Shown here one piece after another: positions 36,000 to 45,622 of a stretch of DNA of 64,000 bases; the stretch's first letter is position 1; each line of letters begins with the position of its first letter. The notes beneath the pieces were generated by a model that saw nothing but the letters and a program-made list of their open reading frames with translations, was not told where the DNA came from and ran no database searches. Position numbers and translations under genes: made by a program. Origin of the DNA: Devosia sp. 1566 (GTDB lineage: Bacteria; Pseudomonadota; Alphaproteobacteria; Rhizobiales; Devosiaceae); assembly GCF_004005995.1 (NCBI RefSeq), contig NZ_CP034767.1:558001-622000 (forward strand). Reading direction: 5' to 3'.

Positions 36000-36026
36000 A
36001 AACTGGTGCTGCCGGACAGGATTGAA
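36000..36026. repeat. Right attachment repeat (attR) within tRNA-Thr
   Basis: 27 bases identical to 23571-23597. They include the CCA end, acceptor strand and part of the T arm of the tRNA gene, so the insertion leaves the tRNA intact. Confidence 0.92.
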
Positions 36027-36078
36027 CTGTCGGCCTCCCCCTTACCAAGGGGGTGCTCTACCACTGAGCTACGGCAGC
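36004..36078 (-). tRNA. tRNA-Thr (anticodon GGT)
   Basis: A 75-base gene including encoded CCA. Acceptor GCTGCCG pairs with CGGCAGC, the anticodon arm is CCCCC-TTGGTAA-GGGGG with anticodon GGT, and the T arm contains TTCAATC. Its 3' end is the integration site of the island. Confidence 0.95.
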
Positions 36079-36189
36079 ATTGGGTGGTTGCGGGGCAGTG
36101 CCCGGCGACCGCGGCTCTACTGCCATAGGCCTTGGCTCGACGCAAGGCTAAAAAGCTTTTATAGGCAAGCTTCACTCGTGTTGATCACC

Positions 36190-36348
36190 ATGACCAAATC
36201 CACCCAAGCCCTCCAACGTGAGCAAAGATTGGCCGCAAAGCTGCGTGAGAATCTCAAGCGCCGCAAAGGTCAGGCCAAGGCTCGGGCCGATGCGGACACG
36301 CAGGCGCCCCCTTCTGCGCCGGCAACACCGCCGGTCAAGGATCCGTAA
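36190..36348 (+). CDS. Small conserved protein upstream of murA
   Basis: A 52-residue basic protein ([24 protein letters not shown], then a Pro-rich tail). Short proteins with an [16 protein letters not shown] pattern are common just before murA in Hyphomicrobiales. Function unknown. The ATG at 36190 gives the conserved length; the upstream open frame runs through the tRNA and is not coding. Confidence 0.7.
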   Translation: MTKSTQALQREQRLAAKLRENLKRRKGQAKARADADTQAPPSAPATPPVKDP

Positions 36349-36475
36349 ACCATTTTCAGGCGAACTATCTTGCCTGTTTCCACCGGTGCCGGCCCACAGG
36401 CTCTCGCTTCGAGGCCCGGGCAGGCACCACGCTCGCTTCCCGGGGTTTGCGCCCCACACCCAGGATTTCTCCCAA

Positions 36476-37768
36476 ATGGATCGCATTCGTCTGGTCGGCG
36501 GCAATGAACTGCGGGGCGAAATCCCCATCTCGGGCGCGAAAAACGCCGCCTTGCCGCTGATGATCGCCTCGCTGCTGACCGATGAGCCGCTGGTGCTGCA
36601 AAATGTGCCGCGCCTGGCCGACGTCAAGCAACTCGAGCGTATTCTCGAGAATCACGGCGTCGATATTGCCGTGCATGGCCGCCGCCGCGGCGAGGAAGAC
36701 GCTGTTGGCCAGCGCATGACGTTCCTCGCGGCAGATATCGTCGACACCACGGCCCCCTACGACCTCGTCAGCAAGATGCGCGCGAGCTTCTGGGTGATCG
36801 GCCCCTTGCTGGCCCGCTGCCACGAAGCGCGGGTTTCACTGCCCGGCGGCTGCGCGATCGGCACGCGCCCCGTGGATTTGTTCCTGTTCGGGCTCAAGCA
36901 GCTTGGCGCCAGCATCGATATCGACGACGGCTATGTGGTCGCCCGCGCCCCCAAGGGTGGCCTACGCGGTGCGCATATCGTTTTTCCCAAGGTTTCGGTT
37001 GGCGCCACCCACACCATCCTGATGGCAGCCACGCTCGCCAAGGGCACGACGGTGATCGAAAATGCCGCCCAGGAACCCGAGATCACCAATGTCGCCGAGT
37101 GCCTCGTCGCCATGGGCGCTGACATCACCGGCATCGGCACCCGCACGCTGACCGTGGTCGGCGTCGACAAACTCCATGGCGCCACCGTGGATGTGATTCC
37201 TGACCGAATCGAAACCGGCACCTTTGCCATGGCCACCGCAATGACGGGCGGCGATGTGCTGCTGCGCGGCGCCCGCGCCGAGCACCTGCAGTCAGCCTTG
37301 GGCATTCTGGGCCAGACCGGCTCGGAGATCATCATCGAGGACAAGGGCATTCGCGTGCGCCGCAACGGCAACGGCATTCAGCCGGTGGATGTGGAAACCG
37401 ATCCTTTCCCGGGTTTTCCGACCGATCTGCAGGCCCAGTTCATGGCGCTGATGACCATGTCCACCGGCGTATCCAAGATCCGCGAAACCATCTTTGAAAA
37501 TCGCTACATGCATGTGGCCGAGCTCGCCCGCTTTGGCGCCGATATCCATGTCGATGGGCAGGTGGCCACCATCACCGGCAAATCCCAGCTCAAGGGTGCC
37601 CAGGTCATGGCGACCGATCTGCGCGCTTCGGTGTCGCTGGTGATCGCCGGGCTCGCCGCGCGCGGCGAAACCGTGGTGAACCGCATTTACCATCTGGACC
37701 GGGGTTTCGAACGCCTCGAAGACAAGCTCAGCCGCTGCGGCGCCGAGATCGAGCGCATCGCGGGCTAA
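36476..37768 (+). CDS. murA: UDP-N-acetylglucosamine 1-carboxyvinyltransferase
   Basis: A 430-residue enzyme of the first committed step of peptidoglycan synthesis: transfer of enolpyruvate from PEP to UDP-GlcNAc. It starts [23 protein letters not shown] (in parts) and has the catalytic Cys126 in [11 protein letters not shown], the residue attacked by fosfomycin. EPSP-synthase-like repeats span the length. The ATG at 36476 matches the family start; the frame open to 36218 is not conserved. A strong terminator follows. Confidence 0.97.
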   Translation: MDRIRLVGGNELRGEIPISGAKNAALPLMIASLLTDEPLVLQNVPRLADVKQLERILENHGVDIAVHGRRRGEEDAVGQRMTFLAADIVDTTAPYDLVSKMRASFWVIGPLLARCHEARVSLPGGCAIGTRPVDLFLFGLKQLGASIDIDDGYVVARAPKGGLRGAHIVFPKVSVGATHTILMAATLAKGTTVIENAAQEPEITNVAECLVAMGADITGIGTRTLTVVGVDKLHGATVDVIPDRIETGTFAMATAMTGGDVLLRGARAEHLQSALGILGQTGSEIIIEDKGIRVRRNGNGIQPVDVETDPFPGFPTDLQAQFMALMTMSTGVSKIRETIFENRYMHVAELARFGADIHVDGQVATITGKSQLKGAQVMATDLRASVSLVIAGLAARGETVVNRIYHLDRGFERLEDKLSRCGAEIERIAG

Positions 37769-37775
37769 CTGACGA

Positions 37776-37808
37776 GGGCCGGTTCTGTTGTGAACCGGCC
37801 CTATTTCT
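37776..37808 (+). terminator. Rho-independent terminator after murA
   Basis: A 10-bp perfect stem GGGCCGGTTC / GAACCGGCCC with loop TGTTGT at 37776-37801, followed by TATTTCTT. It lies 7 bases after the murA stop and also between convergent genes. Confidence 0.88.
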
Positions 37809-37819
37809 TGGCAAGTGCC

Positions 37820-38323
37820 TCAGCGGCAGGAGGTCACATCCACCAGGGCGTCCCGCTCGCGCGGGCCAACAACGCTCACGAGCTCGATCCGGAATGGCTT
37901 GCCAGATAGGGCAATCGCCGTAGCGCGGTGATTGCCGTCGAGGATGAAGTGCTCGCTTGGCGCGAACCGGTAGGTCGGCAGTTCAAGCTGGAGTGGCCCC
38001 GGGCTGCTTGCCCACTGCGCCACGAAATACTCGACGCTCGCCCGGTGCTCGGCCGGTATGCGGGCGAAGTTCTCCACCACATCGCCCATCCGCATCTGCT
38101 GCGAGGCGAGCCAGTGCAGGAAATGCGGCATGATCCGCCCGAGGCTCTTGCGGAAAAATGTATGAAAGCCGAGCAGTTCCTGGCGATTGGTCAAAATCCG
38201 ACGCTCAATGGGCCAGCGTTCGGCGGCGAATCGCTCCCAGTTCAGCCCAACCGTGATGTCGGGAAACTGCTCCCGGTAATCTGCGGCGGTCAACTCGGGA
38301 GGGGGGAGCAGTGTTTGAGTCAT
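37820..38323 (-). CDS. Hypothetical protein with DGNHRA motif
   Basis: A 167-residue cytoplasmic protein. Near residue 130 FILDGNHRATAIALSGKPF resembles the DGxHR signature of ParB/sulfiredoxin-like folds, which bind or hydrolyse nucleotides, but the rest is not recognisable. The start at 38323 (MTQTLLPPPEL) avoids an unconserved leader. It is convergent with murA and divergent from DUF2948. Confidence 0.6.
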   Translation of the reverse strand: MTQTLLPPPELTAADYREQFPDITVGLNWERFAAERWPIERRILTNRQELLGFHTFFRKSLGRIMPHFLHWLASQQMRMGDVVENFARIPAEHRASVEYFVAQWASSPGPLQLELPTYRFAPSEHFILDGNHRATAIALSGKPFRIELVSVVGPRERDALVDVTSCR

Positions 38324-38498
38324 AGTCGATTTGTATTTGTGACAATAACGTGAAGCAAGAGCTCTGCCGCGCCCAGGCAATGCTCCGGGCCAGCACAGCT
38401 TTTCTGAGGGTGGTGACATTGCCCGCGAGGGGGCAAGCTTGTAGATCAGCTAAAGGGTGCCCAGATAGGCGTATTCCCACCCATACAAGGCTTGCCCC

Positions 38499-38930
38499 AT
38501 GACCGATCTGAAGCTCCTCGCGCTTGATAGCGAAGATCTGGAAGTGATTTCCGCCCATGTGCAGGATGCCGTGGTGCGGGTCGGCGACATGGGCTATGCC
38601 CGCGCCGATCGCCGCTTCGCCCTGCTGATGAACCGCTTCGATTGGGAAAGTGCCGATGCCCGCGGCAAGGGCTTGCGCAAGCGTGCCGGCCTGCACTTCG
38701 ATAGGGTCAGCCATGTGGCAATTGCCGGTTTTGATCCCAATGCGCGCGATGGCGTCCTGGAATTGCTCGCCGTCACCTTTTCGGTTACCGACGATCCCGC
38801 TGGAATTGTCGAACTCAGCTTTGCCGGCGGTGGCACGGTGCGACTGACGGTGGAGTGCCTTGAGGCCCGGCTGGCTGATCTCGGCGCCGCCTGGGCGGCC
38901 GCTGCCAAGCCAGCCCACAGTCTCGAGTAA
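38499..38930 (+). CDS. DUF2948 family protein
   Basis: A 143-residue protein matching DUF2948: LKLLALDSEDLEVISAHVQDAVV, FALLMNRFDWE, and the tail RLTVECLEARLADLGAAW. The family is almost confined to alphaproteobacteria and lies directly before hisD, as here (15-base gap). Function unknown. Confidence 0.85.
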   Translation: MTDLKLLALDSEDLEVISAHVQDAVVRVGDMGYARADRRFALLMNRFDWESADARGKGLRKRAGLHFDRVSHVAIAGFDPNARDGVLELLAVTFSVTDDPAGIVELSFAGGGTVRLTVECLEARLADLGAAWAAAAKPAHSLE

Positions 38931-38945
38931 CCATAAGGCCGCCTG

Positions 38946-40238
38946 ATGCCCCTTCGCCTAAACACTGTCCAATCCGATTTTGAAGCGCAATTTGCCGCCC
39001 TGCTCGGTGGGAAGCGCGAAGCCTCGGTCGAGGTGGGCGATGTTGTTGCCGGCATCATTCGCGATGTGCGCACTTCAGGCGATGCGGCCGTGGTGGAGCT
39101 GACCAATCGCTTCGACAAGGCGGGCGTGACCGCCCAGACCCTGCGCTTCACCCCCGAAGAAATCGACGCTGCCGCGGCCCAGGTGAGCGCCGATGTGGTG
39201 GCGGCGCTGCAAACCGCCCATGACCGAATTCGCTCGCATCACGAAAAGCAGTTGCCGCAGGATCATGTCTATACCGACGCGTTGGGCGTAACGCTCGGCA
39301 GCCGCTGGACCGCCGTGGATGCCGTGGGCATCTATGTGCCGGGTGGCTTGGCCTCCTATCCTTCCTCGGTGCTGATGAACGCCGTACCGGCGCGGGTGGC
39401 GGGCGTCGACCGCATCGCCATGGTAGTGCCCACGCCCAACGGGCAGCTGAGCCCCTCCATTCTGGCGGCAGCGCGCATTGCCGGGGTGTCCGAGATTTAT
39501 CGTGTTGGCGGTGCCCAGGCCGTGGCCGCTTTGGCCTATGGCACGCCAACCATCGCCCGGGTCGACAAGGTCGTGGGTCCCGGCAATGCTTATGTCGCGG
39601 CGGCCAAGCGCCAGGTTTTCGGGCAGGTCGGCATCGACATGATCGCCGGCCCGTCCGAAGTGCTGGTGATCGCCGACGGCTCCGCCAATCCCGCTTGGAT
39701 AGCGGCCGATCTTATTGCCCAGGCCGAGCATGGCGGCGGTGCCCAATCCATTCTCGTCACCACCGAGCCGGCCTTGGCCGACGCGGTTGCGAGCGAAGTG
39801 GATCGCCAGCTTTCCTTGCTGCCCAAAGAGGGCCTGGCGCGTGAAGGCTGGGACGAATTTGGCGCCATCATCGTCGTGCGTTCGCTCGGCGAAGCCGTGG
39901 AACTGGCCAACCGCATCGCTTCCGAGCATGTGGAACTGGCCGTCGACGATCCTCAGGCGCTGGTGCCCCGCATCCGCCATGCCGGCGCGCTGTTCCTGGG
40001 CCATCACACCCCCGAAGCCATTGGCGATTATGTCGGTGGCTCCAACCATGTGCTGCCCACCGCCCGCTCTGCTCGCTTTGCCTCGGGGCTGGGGGTGCTC
40101 GACTTCATGAAGCGCACCTCGATCCTGGGCTGCACGCCGGGTTCGCTCGCGACGCTCGCCGACCCCGCCATCACCATTGCCAATGTGGAAGCACTCGAAG
40201 GACACGGGCGCTCCATCGCTATTCGGCTAAACCGTTGA
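38946..40238 (+). CDS. hisD: Histidinol dehydrogenase
   Basis: A 430-residue enzyme for the last two steps of histidine synthesis, oxidising L-histidinol to histidine with two NAD+ and Zn2+. Recognisable blocks: VDAVGIYVPGGLASYPSSVLMN, GGAQAVAALAYGT, VGPGNAYVAAAKRQVFG, GPSEVLVIAD, and the Glu-His pair in IASEHVELAV. It shares a 4-base overlap with the next gene, so they are coupled. Confidence 0.97.
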   Translation: MPLRLNTVQSDFEAQFAALLGGKREASVEVGDVVAGIIRDVRTSGDAAVVELTNRFDKAGVTAQTLRFTPEEIDAAAAQVSADVVAALQTAHDRIRSHHEKQLPQDHVYTDALGVTLGSRWTAVDAVGIYVPGGLASYPSSVLMNAVPARVAGVDRIAMVVPTPNGQLSPSILAAARIAGVSEIYRVGGAQAVAALAYGTPTIARVDKVVGPGNAYVAAAKRQVFGQVGIDMIAGPSEVLVIADGSANPAWIAADLIAQAEHGGGAQSILVTTEPALADAVASEVDRQLSLLPKEGLAREGWDEFGAIIVVRSLGEAVELANRIASEHVELAVDDPQALVPRIRHAGALFLGHHTPEAIGDYVGGSNHVLPTARSARFASGLGVLDFMKRTSILGCTPGSLATLADPAITIANVEALEGHGRSIAIRLNR

Positions 40239-41206
40239 GCATTTCGATGGAGCTACGATCGGCAAGCGCGGAAACGGACCGCCTCGTGACGGTCACGCTC
40301 GATCCCAACACCATCACCTCGATCAATCCCGACGAGGTGCATGAATGGCGCATTGCCATCTATGACCTCCTCGAAGACAACAGCTTCCGCCCCGCCCGGG
40401 TGGATGCTGTTGGCCCCTTTGCGCTGCATATGTCGATCATCGGCAATTACATTGTGCTCGATGTGCGCCATCCCGAAACCTTCCAGCCCATTGCGGCCCA
40501 TTACCTGTCGCTGACCCCGTTCCGCAGCCTGATTCGCGATTATTTCCGCATTCGCGACAGCTATTACGAGGCGATCCGCTCGGCCCAGCCCTTCCAGATC
40601 GAAACCGTCGACATGGCGCGTCGCGGCATGCATGACGAGGCCGCCGAACTGCTGCGCACCCGGCTGCGCAACAAGCTGATTCTCGATCTGCCCACCGCGC
40701 GGCGCCTTTTTACCCTGGTGTGCGCCGTCCAGCCCTATGCCAGCCGGATCGACCAGCGCAAAAGTGAGCTGCCGAGCGTTTTGTTCGTATGCTCGATGAA
40801 CTCGGTACGCTCACCGATTGCCGCCGCGCTCGCGCGCCAGCTGTTCCCCGGGCGCCTGCTGGCCCGCTCGGTCGGGGTGAATGGCGGGGTGGCCGACCAG
40901 TTCGTCCATGAGGTCATGGCCGAAATCGGCATTGATATGTCGGTGCACACGCCCCATATCCTGGATGAACTCGTCGCCAACCGCTTCGACCTCGTTGTCA
41001 CCCTTTCGGATGACGCCCCCGGGGCCGTGGAGCGCAAGGGCCTTGAGGCCAATGAGGTCCAACATTGGCCCCTGGCTGATCCCTCCAGTGTGGAAGGCAA
41101 TCGCGAGACAGTTCTTGGGGCCTATCGCGAGCTTCGCGACAGCCTGCGCCGGCGCGTGCGCGAGCAATTGGAGCCACTGGTTTCCGGTGGTTCACAAGTC
41201 CCTTGA
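40235..41206 (+). CDS. UPF0262 - low-molecular-weight phosphatase fusion
   Basis: A 323-residue two-domain protein. Residues 15-165 are UPF0262 (VTLDPNTI, HEWRIAIYDLLEDNSF, then DLPTARRLFTLVCAV). Residues 180-320 are a low-molecular-weight phosphotyrosine phosphatase / arsenate-reductase-like domain with the P-loop CSMNSVRS (Cys186, Arg192) and a late LADPSS motif supplying the catalytic Asp. In most relatives these are neighbouring genes; here a ten-residue linker joins them. The TTG at 40235 overlaps hisD; ATG at 40247 is an alternative. Confidence 0.83.
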   Translation: MSISMELRSASAETDRLVTVTLDPNTITSINPDEVHEWRIAIYDLLEDNSFRPARVDAVGPFALHMSIIGNYIVLDVRHPETFQPIAAHYLSLTPFRSLIRDYFRIRDSYYEAIRSAQPFQIETVDMARRGMHDEAAELLRTRLRNKLILDLPTARRLFTLVCAVQPYASRIDQRKSELPSVLFVCSMNSVRSPIAAALARQLFPGRLLARSVGVNGGVADQFVHEVMAEIGIDMSVHTPHILDELVANRFDLVVTLSDDAPGAVERKGLEANEVQHWPLADPSSVEGNRETVLGAYRELRDSLRRRVREQLEPLVSGGSQVP

Positions 41207-41282
41207 ATTCCGTTAGGTTGCGCGCAATTTCAGGACCCCGGCCGGCAGAACCTGCCCGCTGGGTTTCTTTTCAGGAGTTTTC

Positions 41283-41501
41283 ATGGCGAAAGAAGAAGTC
41301 CTTGAGTTTCAAGGCACCGTAGTAGAGCTGCTTCCCAACGCGACCTTCCGGGTCAAGCTGGAAAACGATCACGAGATCATTGCGCACACTTCGGGTCGTA
41401 TGCGCAAGAACCGCATTCGCGTGCTCACCGGGGACAAGGTGTTGTGTGAAATGACCCCTTATGACCTCACCAAAGGCCGCCTGACTTTCCGCTTCCGGTA
41501 A
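41283..41501 (+). CDS. infA: Translation initiation factor IF-1
   Basis: A 72-residue single S1/OB-fold protein. Typical IF-1 blocks are [41 protein letters not shown] and [14 protein letters not shown] [14 protein letters not shown]. It binds the 30S A site during initiation. GGAG lies shortly before the ATG. Confidence 0.97.
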   Translation: MAKEEVLEFQGTVVELLPNATFRVKLENDHEIIAHTSGRMRKNRIRVLTGDKVLCEMTPYDLTKGRLTFRFR

Positions 41502-41510
41502 GGCCATTTG

Positions 41511-42149
41511 ATGGCCACCCGTCCGGAACTCATTCTGGCATCTGCCTCGCCCCGGCGTTTGGCTCTGCTCAATCAGATCGGCATCGAGCCTGAGCACCTG
41601 GTGCCCACCCATGTCGATGAAACCCCCGAGAAGGCCGAGTTGCCGCGCAAGCTGGCAGCCCGTTTGGCTGATCTCAAGGCACTGACTGCCCAGCACAAGG
41701 CCCGCACGGCCGGCTTTGGCGGCGAAGCCCTGGTGCTGGCCGCCGATACGGTGGTGGCGGTGGGCCGGCGCGTCCTGCCCAAGGCCGAAACCATGGAAGA
41801 GGCTGCCAATTGCCTCAGCCTCTTGTCGGGCCGCTCGCATCGCGTCTTTACCGCGATCACGGTGCTAACCCCCAGCGGGGCCAAGCGGCAGCGTATCGTG
41901 GAAACGCGCCTGCGCTTCAAGCGCCTGTCGGTGCGCGAAATGGAGGCCTATCTCGCCAGTGCCGAATGGCAGGGCAAGGCGGGCGGCTATGCCATCCAAG
42001 GCATTGCCGGGGCCTTCGTGATCAAGCTGTCGGGTTCCTATACCGGCGTCGTCGGCTTGCCCCTGACCGAGACCGCCGCGCTGCTGGCCGGCGAGGGCTA
42101 TCCCGTGCAGTTCAACTGGCTCAACAAATCCAGCCATTCAGGCGTGTGA
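41511..42149 (+). CDS. Maf-family nucleotide pyrophosphatase
   Basis: A 212-residue Maf protein, which hydrolyses noncanonical or pyrimidine NTPs to NMPs. It shows [30 protein letters not shown] and the later [18 protein letters not shown] block. The ATG at 41511 is preferred to TTG at 41508. It follows infA by 9 bases and overlaps yacG by one base, the usual Hyphomicrobiales arrangement. Confidence 0.93.
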   Translation: MATRPELILASASPRRLALLNQIGIEPEHLVPTHVDETPEKAELPRKLAARLADLKALTAQHKARTAGFGGEALVLAADTVVAVGRRVLPKAETMEEAANCLSLLSGRSHRVFTAITVLTPSGAKRQRIVETRLRFKRLSVREMEAYLASAEWQGKAGGYAIQGIAGAFVIKLSGSYTGVVGLPLTETAALLAGEGYPVQFNWLNKSSHSGV

Positions 42150-42355
42150 TGGCCCGGTTACCCACAACCAAGCCCTGTCCCATCTGCGGCAAGCCGCCGG
42201 TGGAAAAATTCCGCCCCTTCTGCTCGGCGCGCTGCGCCGACGTGGATCTCAACCGCTGGTTTACCGGCGCTTACGCCATTCCGGCCGAGCCCATTGGCGA
42301 TGGGGAAGGGGGCGCTGGCGTGCCCGACGGTAGCGAGGAAGACGACGAGTTCTAA
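42149..42355 (+). CDS. yacG: DNA gyrase inhibitor YacG
   Basis: A 68-residue zinc protein. CPICGKP and [13 protein letters not shown] hold the four Cys ligands. YacG binds GyrB and blocks gyrase-DNA contact. The acidic tail (EEDDEF) is normal. It shares one base with the maf stop. Confidence 0.93.
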   Translation: MARLPTTKPCPICGKPPVEKFRPFCSARCADVDLNRWFTGAYAIPAEPIGDGEGGAGVPDGSEEDDEF

Positions 42356-42462
42356 GCCCAAGATACGATTTGGTTTTCCACACGCTGCTTTGGCTCTTGC
42401 ACCGGCAAAACCGATCTCCTATAAGGCCCTCGGCTTCAGCCAAGGCGGTTCACCCCGCCACT

Positions 42463-42538
42463 GCCCGGGTAGCTCAGTTGGTAGAGCAGCGGATTGAAAA
42501 TCCGCGTGTCACTGGTTCGATTCCGGTCCCGGGCACCA
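42463..42538 (+). tRNA. tRNA-Phe (anticodon GAA)
   Basis: A 76-base gene with encoded CCA. Acceptor GCCCGGG/CCCGGGC, anticodon loop TTGAAAA flanked by GCGGA/TCCGC, and T loop TTCGATT are all canonical. Confidence 0.97.
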
Positions 42539-42893
42539 CTATTTCTTGTTCGGTTGCAGCAGTTCAATGAGGGTTTTGCCATGAGGGCAGTACCTTCAGT
42601 GTCCATGCGTGTTGCGCTGCGCTCCCCAGCATTTCCGGGCTTTTCTCGACAGCCTCTGCGAATCCATCCGACATGCAATGCGGCATGGCGCGGACGCACA
42701 AAGCCCTGCAGCACATTCCTAAGTCTGACCTGGCCGCCTGGTGTGATCCGGACACGCCAGCTTGCATCCCCGCTTTGATGACAGCAACAGAACAAAGGCC
42801 AGGCCGGCCAGCGCTGAACCTATCAGCGCCGAGGCTGACACCCCTGCTCATATGCGTTCAAGGGGGCGGCTGATCGCCGCCCCGATGCACGGT
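42539..42893. other. Intergenic stretch without a supported gene
   Basis: 355 bases after tRNA-Phe. Open frames on both strands are short and have neither recognisable domains nor good ribosome sites. Nothing else seen. Confidence 0.5.
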
Positions 42894-43481
42894 TCAGTTG
42901 GGTACTGCTGCGTGCGCACGAGTGCTCTGGATCGTCAGCCATATGGCTGAGAGCAGGAAGTAGAAGGCGCCAAACGCAGCATAGGGAACAATTGCAGTGA
43001 TGTCCGGCGGGGTGTCAGCACCCGCCATGACGACGAAGGCCACGCCTGCCAGTGCAGACTGCGCGCCGCTCAGGATCATCACCCACTGTGCCCCTGCCGT
43101 TCTCCACCGCCGAGCAGCGGTAACGAGTTGGAACAACCCTGAAAGTGCTGCCCAGATTCCGAAGACAACGAGCACAGTGTTCATGCTCATGCCCAAGGCA
43201 AATGCAACAGCCGCCGCCGTAAATCCGCTAACGGCGAGGTTCAGGGTCTGGCTCAGATTGGATCGGAGGCCGCCATTTTTTTGTGCATCGAGATAGTTCG
43301 CTAGGGCATCCCATGCCGGGTAGGCGACAAGCAAAATGGCAGCCACGGCAGCGTTGCTTCGGCCAATGATCAGTGCTGCCGCGATCCAGCCGATCGAAAC
43401 TGCTGCTCGGGTGAAGTAGTAGCTCCGGAGCCAGTCGGTGGGGGAGGGGATTGGGGACTTGGAGGTCGAAAGATCAGTCAT
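42894..43481 (-). CDS. Multi-span membrane protein (DUF308-like)
   Basis: A 195-residue inner-membrane protein with about six hydrophobic segments. The N-terminal DWLRSYYFTRAAVSIGWIA and repeated pairs of helices resemble HdeD/DUF308-type proteins. Role unknown; acid or stress response is a guess from the family. The start at 43481 gives a short polar head; the frame open to 43742 is not conserved-looking. Confidence 0.65.
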   Translation of the reverse strand: MTDLSTSKSPIPSPTDWLRSYYFTRAAVSIGWIAAALIIGRSNAAVAAILLVAYPAWDALANYLDAQKNGGLRSNLSQTLNLAVSGFTAAAVAFALGMSMNTVLVVFGIWAALSGLFQLVTAARRWRTAGAQWVMILSGAQSALAGVAFVVMAGADTPPDITAIVPYAAFGAFYFLLSAIWLTIQSTRAHAAVPN

Positions 43482-44257
43482 GATATGTCTCGATTGTTGT
43501 TTGCTGAAAGGTGGGGCGGAAAGGTGAGTGTTCTCGACCAGGTTTTCGGGTGAACGACCGGCGTTCTTTGCCGAGCCTCGAGGCCGAGCGAGGGCGGCCG
43601 GCGACCTGGATGCAGGCTGACGAACGCAGAACTTATTTGCGCCAGCGACGCAGAAGCTGGTTCCTTCGGGGACCGCCATGCTTGGACGTGAGTAGCGCTG
43701 CCCATACGTCAACTGGCTCAGCTCTGGGCCAATCTGTTCCACAATGGGAGGGAAGGCCTGTCCGGGACAGCCAGCAATGATCAGCTAGTGAACTGATCGT
43801 GGAGCAAGTTTGCTCCGGGTGTCAGGCATTTATAAAGATAGCGGGGAAGAGAATACTTCATCTTGGATGTTCCTTGCTGTTGAACATCATCACCTTACGG
43901 CCCAACGATTGCCCCAACATTGTGGAACCAGATGAGGTAAGGTTTGGCGTCTTGTTTTTCTAACTTTGATTAGCCCTGCGCCAGATGATGATTTCTGACG
44001 TGCAGTGGTGCGGGCCTCTGGCAGCAACAAGGGTGTCCGGGTCGCGGCAGCCCAGGTCAGGCTGGACTGCTTCGGCGACGAGCCTGTATCGTTCAACCAA
44101 GGCTGATCGATAGCCAAACCCCAAGGGGTTCAACCCGGCCTGATGGTGCCCTTCACCTGTGCGTCGCCGTTTAAAGGGGGGCAGAGCCGCTCGACTTCCC
44201 GGGGGTGAACGGATCTTCCGCCTGGAAGCTGTTGCGCCTGCACCAGTTCCGCGTTGA
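43482..44257. other. 776-base region without a supported gene
   Basis: Short open frames exist on both strands but none has a domain, a convincing start or length. The stretch 43800-43960 is AT-richer than its surroundings. It may include promoters for the leftward membrane-protein gene and debris of lost genes. Confidence 0.45.
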
Positions 44258-45622
44258 TCAGGCGCTCTGTGCAACCTGAGTGGGGATCACGGGAAGCGAT
44301 ATTTCGAACAGCGCACCGCCTCCAGGGGCGTCACCTACGGTGATTTTCCCTTTGTGCCTTAGCACGATATCCTTGACGAGGTTCAGGCCAAGTCCCGCAC
44401 CTTGGTCCAGCGGAACGACGCGGCAGAACGGCTCGAAAATTGCCTCCCTGTTTTCAACCGCTATGCCCGGTCCTGTGTCAGCGACCGTCAGCGAACCTTT
44501 GCGGCATACCGCTACCCGGATGTTCGTTTTCCGACCGCCATGGATCACGGCATTCTGGATTAGATTGATCAGGGCCCGCGAGAGCGAGGCCGCGTCCGCG
44601 GCGACAGTGACGCTCTCGACCTCGGTATCAAAGGAGATCTCATCGCCTGCTGCAATGGCGAGAGGGGCCATGTCGGCCGTGACTTGCGCCGCCAGGTCAA
44701 CGAGATCCACCGGCTGCAAGATTGTAAGGTCAGCGTCGAAACGCTCCAGATCAAGCAATTGATTGGCCAGATTGGCCAGGCGCGCCACATCCAGCATCAG
44801 TCTGCTGCGCTGCTCGTCGTGCGGCAGTAATTCGATACGGGTCTGCAAGATCGCCACTGGCGTTCGCAGTTCATGTGCCGCATCGGCCAAAAACCGTTGC
44901 CGGCGCTCAATGCCGTCATCAAGGCGCTGCAAGGCAGCATTCACAGCACGCACCAGCGAATGCAATTCATCGGGCACATGTTGGAAGGAGAGACGCATGC
45001 CGCGCTGGGCAATGTCGATCTGTTCAGCTTCTGCTGCCGCCTTGTTTACACCCCGGAACTGCAGCCTTACGATTAGGGGAATGACCAGAAAGGACACTGC
45101 AGTTAGCAGTGCCAGCAGTTGCAAGTACATCGGGCCGCCGGCGGCTGCAAACACTGCCCGGAGCGGTGTATCCGGTCCCCCCGCGGTTGCCACCCAAAGC
45201 AAACCTGCGGGGCTGTCCTGGCGCCGCACGATCGTGGCGGGCTGCCCTGGAACATCCATGTCGCCGATGTCAGCCGAATGCAACCGGGTGAGACCGGCAA
45301 TCAATGGCGCCATCCATTCAGGGATGTCGCCCATCTGGACCGAGGTGCCGCTTGCATCGGCAGCATAAAACCACATTCCCGGGTGTTCAGCCGTCAATCG
45401 GATAAGATCCTCGCTGGGGACCAAATCCAGTTGACCGGGGCCCCGGCGCTGGACAGACTCAGCAAAGGACTGGATGACACTGTCATCCAGCCCTTGCTCT
45501 GAACTCATCAAGTTCGTCATCGGGATCGATGCAGCAAAGATGAATGCGACCAACGCAATGGCTTGCACCAGGACCAGGTAGATGGTCAGCCTTGCGCGCA
45601 GGGAACCCAGCCGCCAGTTCAT
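44258..45622 (-). CDS. Sensor histidine kinase
   Basis: A 454-residue membrane kinase. Helices at about 12-35 and 165-190 bound a periplasmic sensor domain. A HAMP-like linker leads to the H-box DAAHELRTPVA, the N-box NLIQNAVIHGG, and G-boxes ADTGPGI and GAGLGLNLV. It phosphorylates the OmpR-type regulator encoded just upstream; the ATG overlaps that gene's stop (TGATG). The signal is unknown. Confidence 0.92.
   Translation of the reverse strand: MNWRLGSLRARLTIYLVLVQAIALVAFIFAASIPMTNLMSSEQGLDDSVIQSFAESVQRRGPGQLDLVPSEDLIRLTAEHPGMWFYAADASGTSVQMGDIPEWMAPLIAGLTRLHSADIGDMDVPGQPATIVRRQDSPAGLLWVATAGGPDTPLRAVFAAAGGPMYLQLLALLTAVSFLVIPLIVRLQFRGVNKAAAEAEQIDIAQRGMRLSFQHVPDELHSLVRAVNAALQRLDDGIERRQRFLADAAHELRTPVAILQTRIELLPHDEQRSRLMLDVARLANLANQLLDLERFDADLTILQPVDLVDLAAQVTADMAPLAIAAGDEISFDTEVESVTVAADAASLSRALINLIQNAVIHGGRKTNIRVAVCRKGSLTVADTGPGIAVENREAIFEPFCRVVPLDQGAGLGLNLVKDIVLRHKGKITVGDAPGGGALFEISLPVIPTQVAQSA

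Larger units (their letters stand above)
23571..36026. mobile_element. Genomic island integrated at tRNA-Thr
   Basis: A 12.4-kb element bounded by 27-bp direct repeats, the right one being the 3' end of tRNA-Thr(GGT). The integrase gene lies beside the tRNA, as is standard. Base composition is visibly lower in GC than the flanks, most clearly over the NACHT gene. Cargo: RNase HI, RepA-like ATPase, zinc-finger protein, secreted protease, EVE-DUF3883 nuclease, serine recombinase and REase-NACHT protein. There are no structural phage or conjugation genes, so mobility would need a helper or excision with replication. Confidence 0.9.

Noticed and set aside
39075..40205. 376-codon antisense open frame within hisD
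   Set aside because: hisD is unambiguous on the other strand; this frame has no recognisable motif.
42564..42851. 95-codon minus-strand frame after tRNA-Phe
   Set aside because: No domain, poor start and biased shadow composition.
43900..43924. Similarity of 43900-43924 to 46458-46482 (about 21 of 25 bases)
   Set aside because: Too short, no transposase or inverted ends nearby, and chance in GC-rich DNA cannot be excluded without a search.
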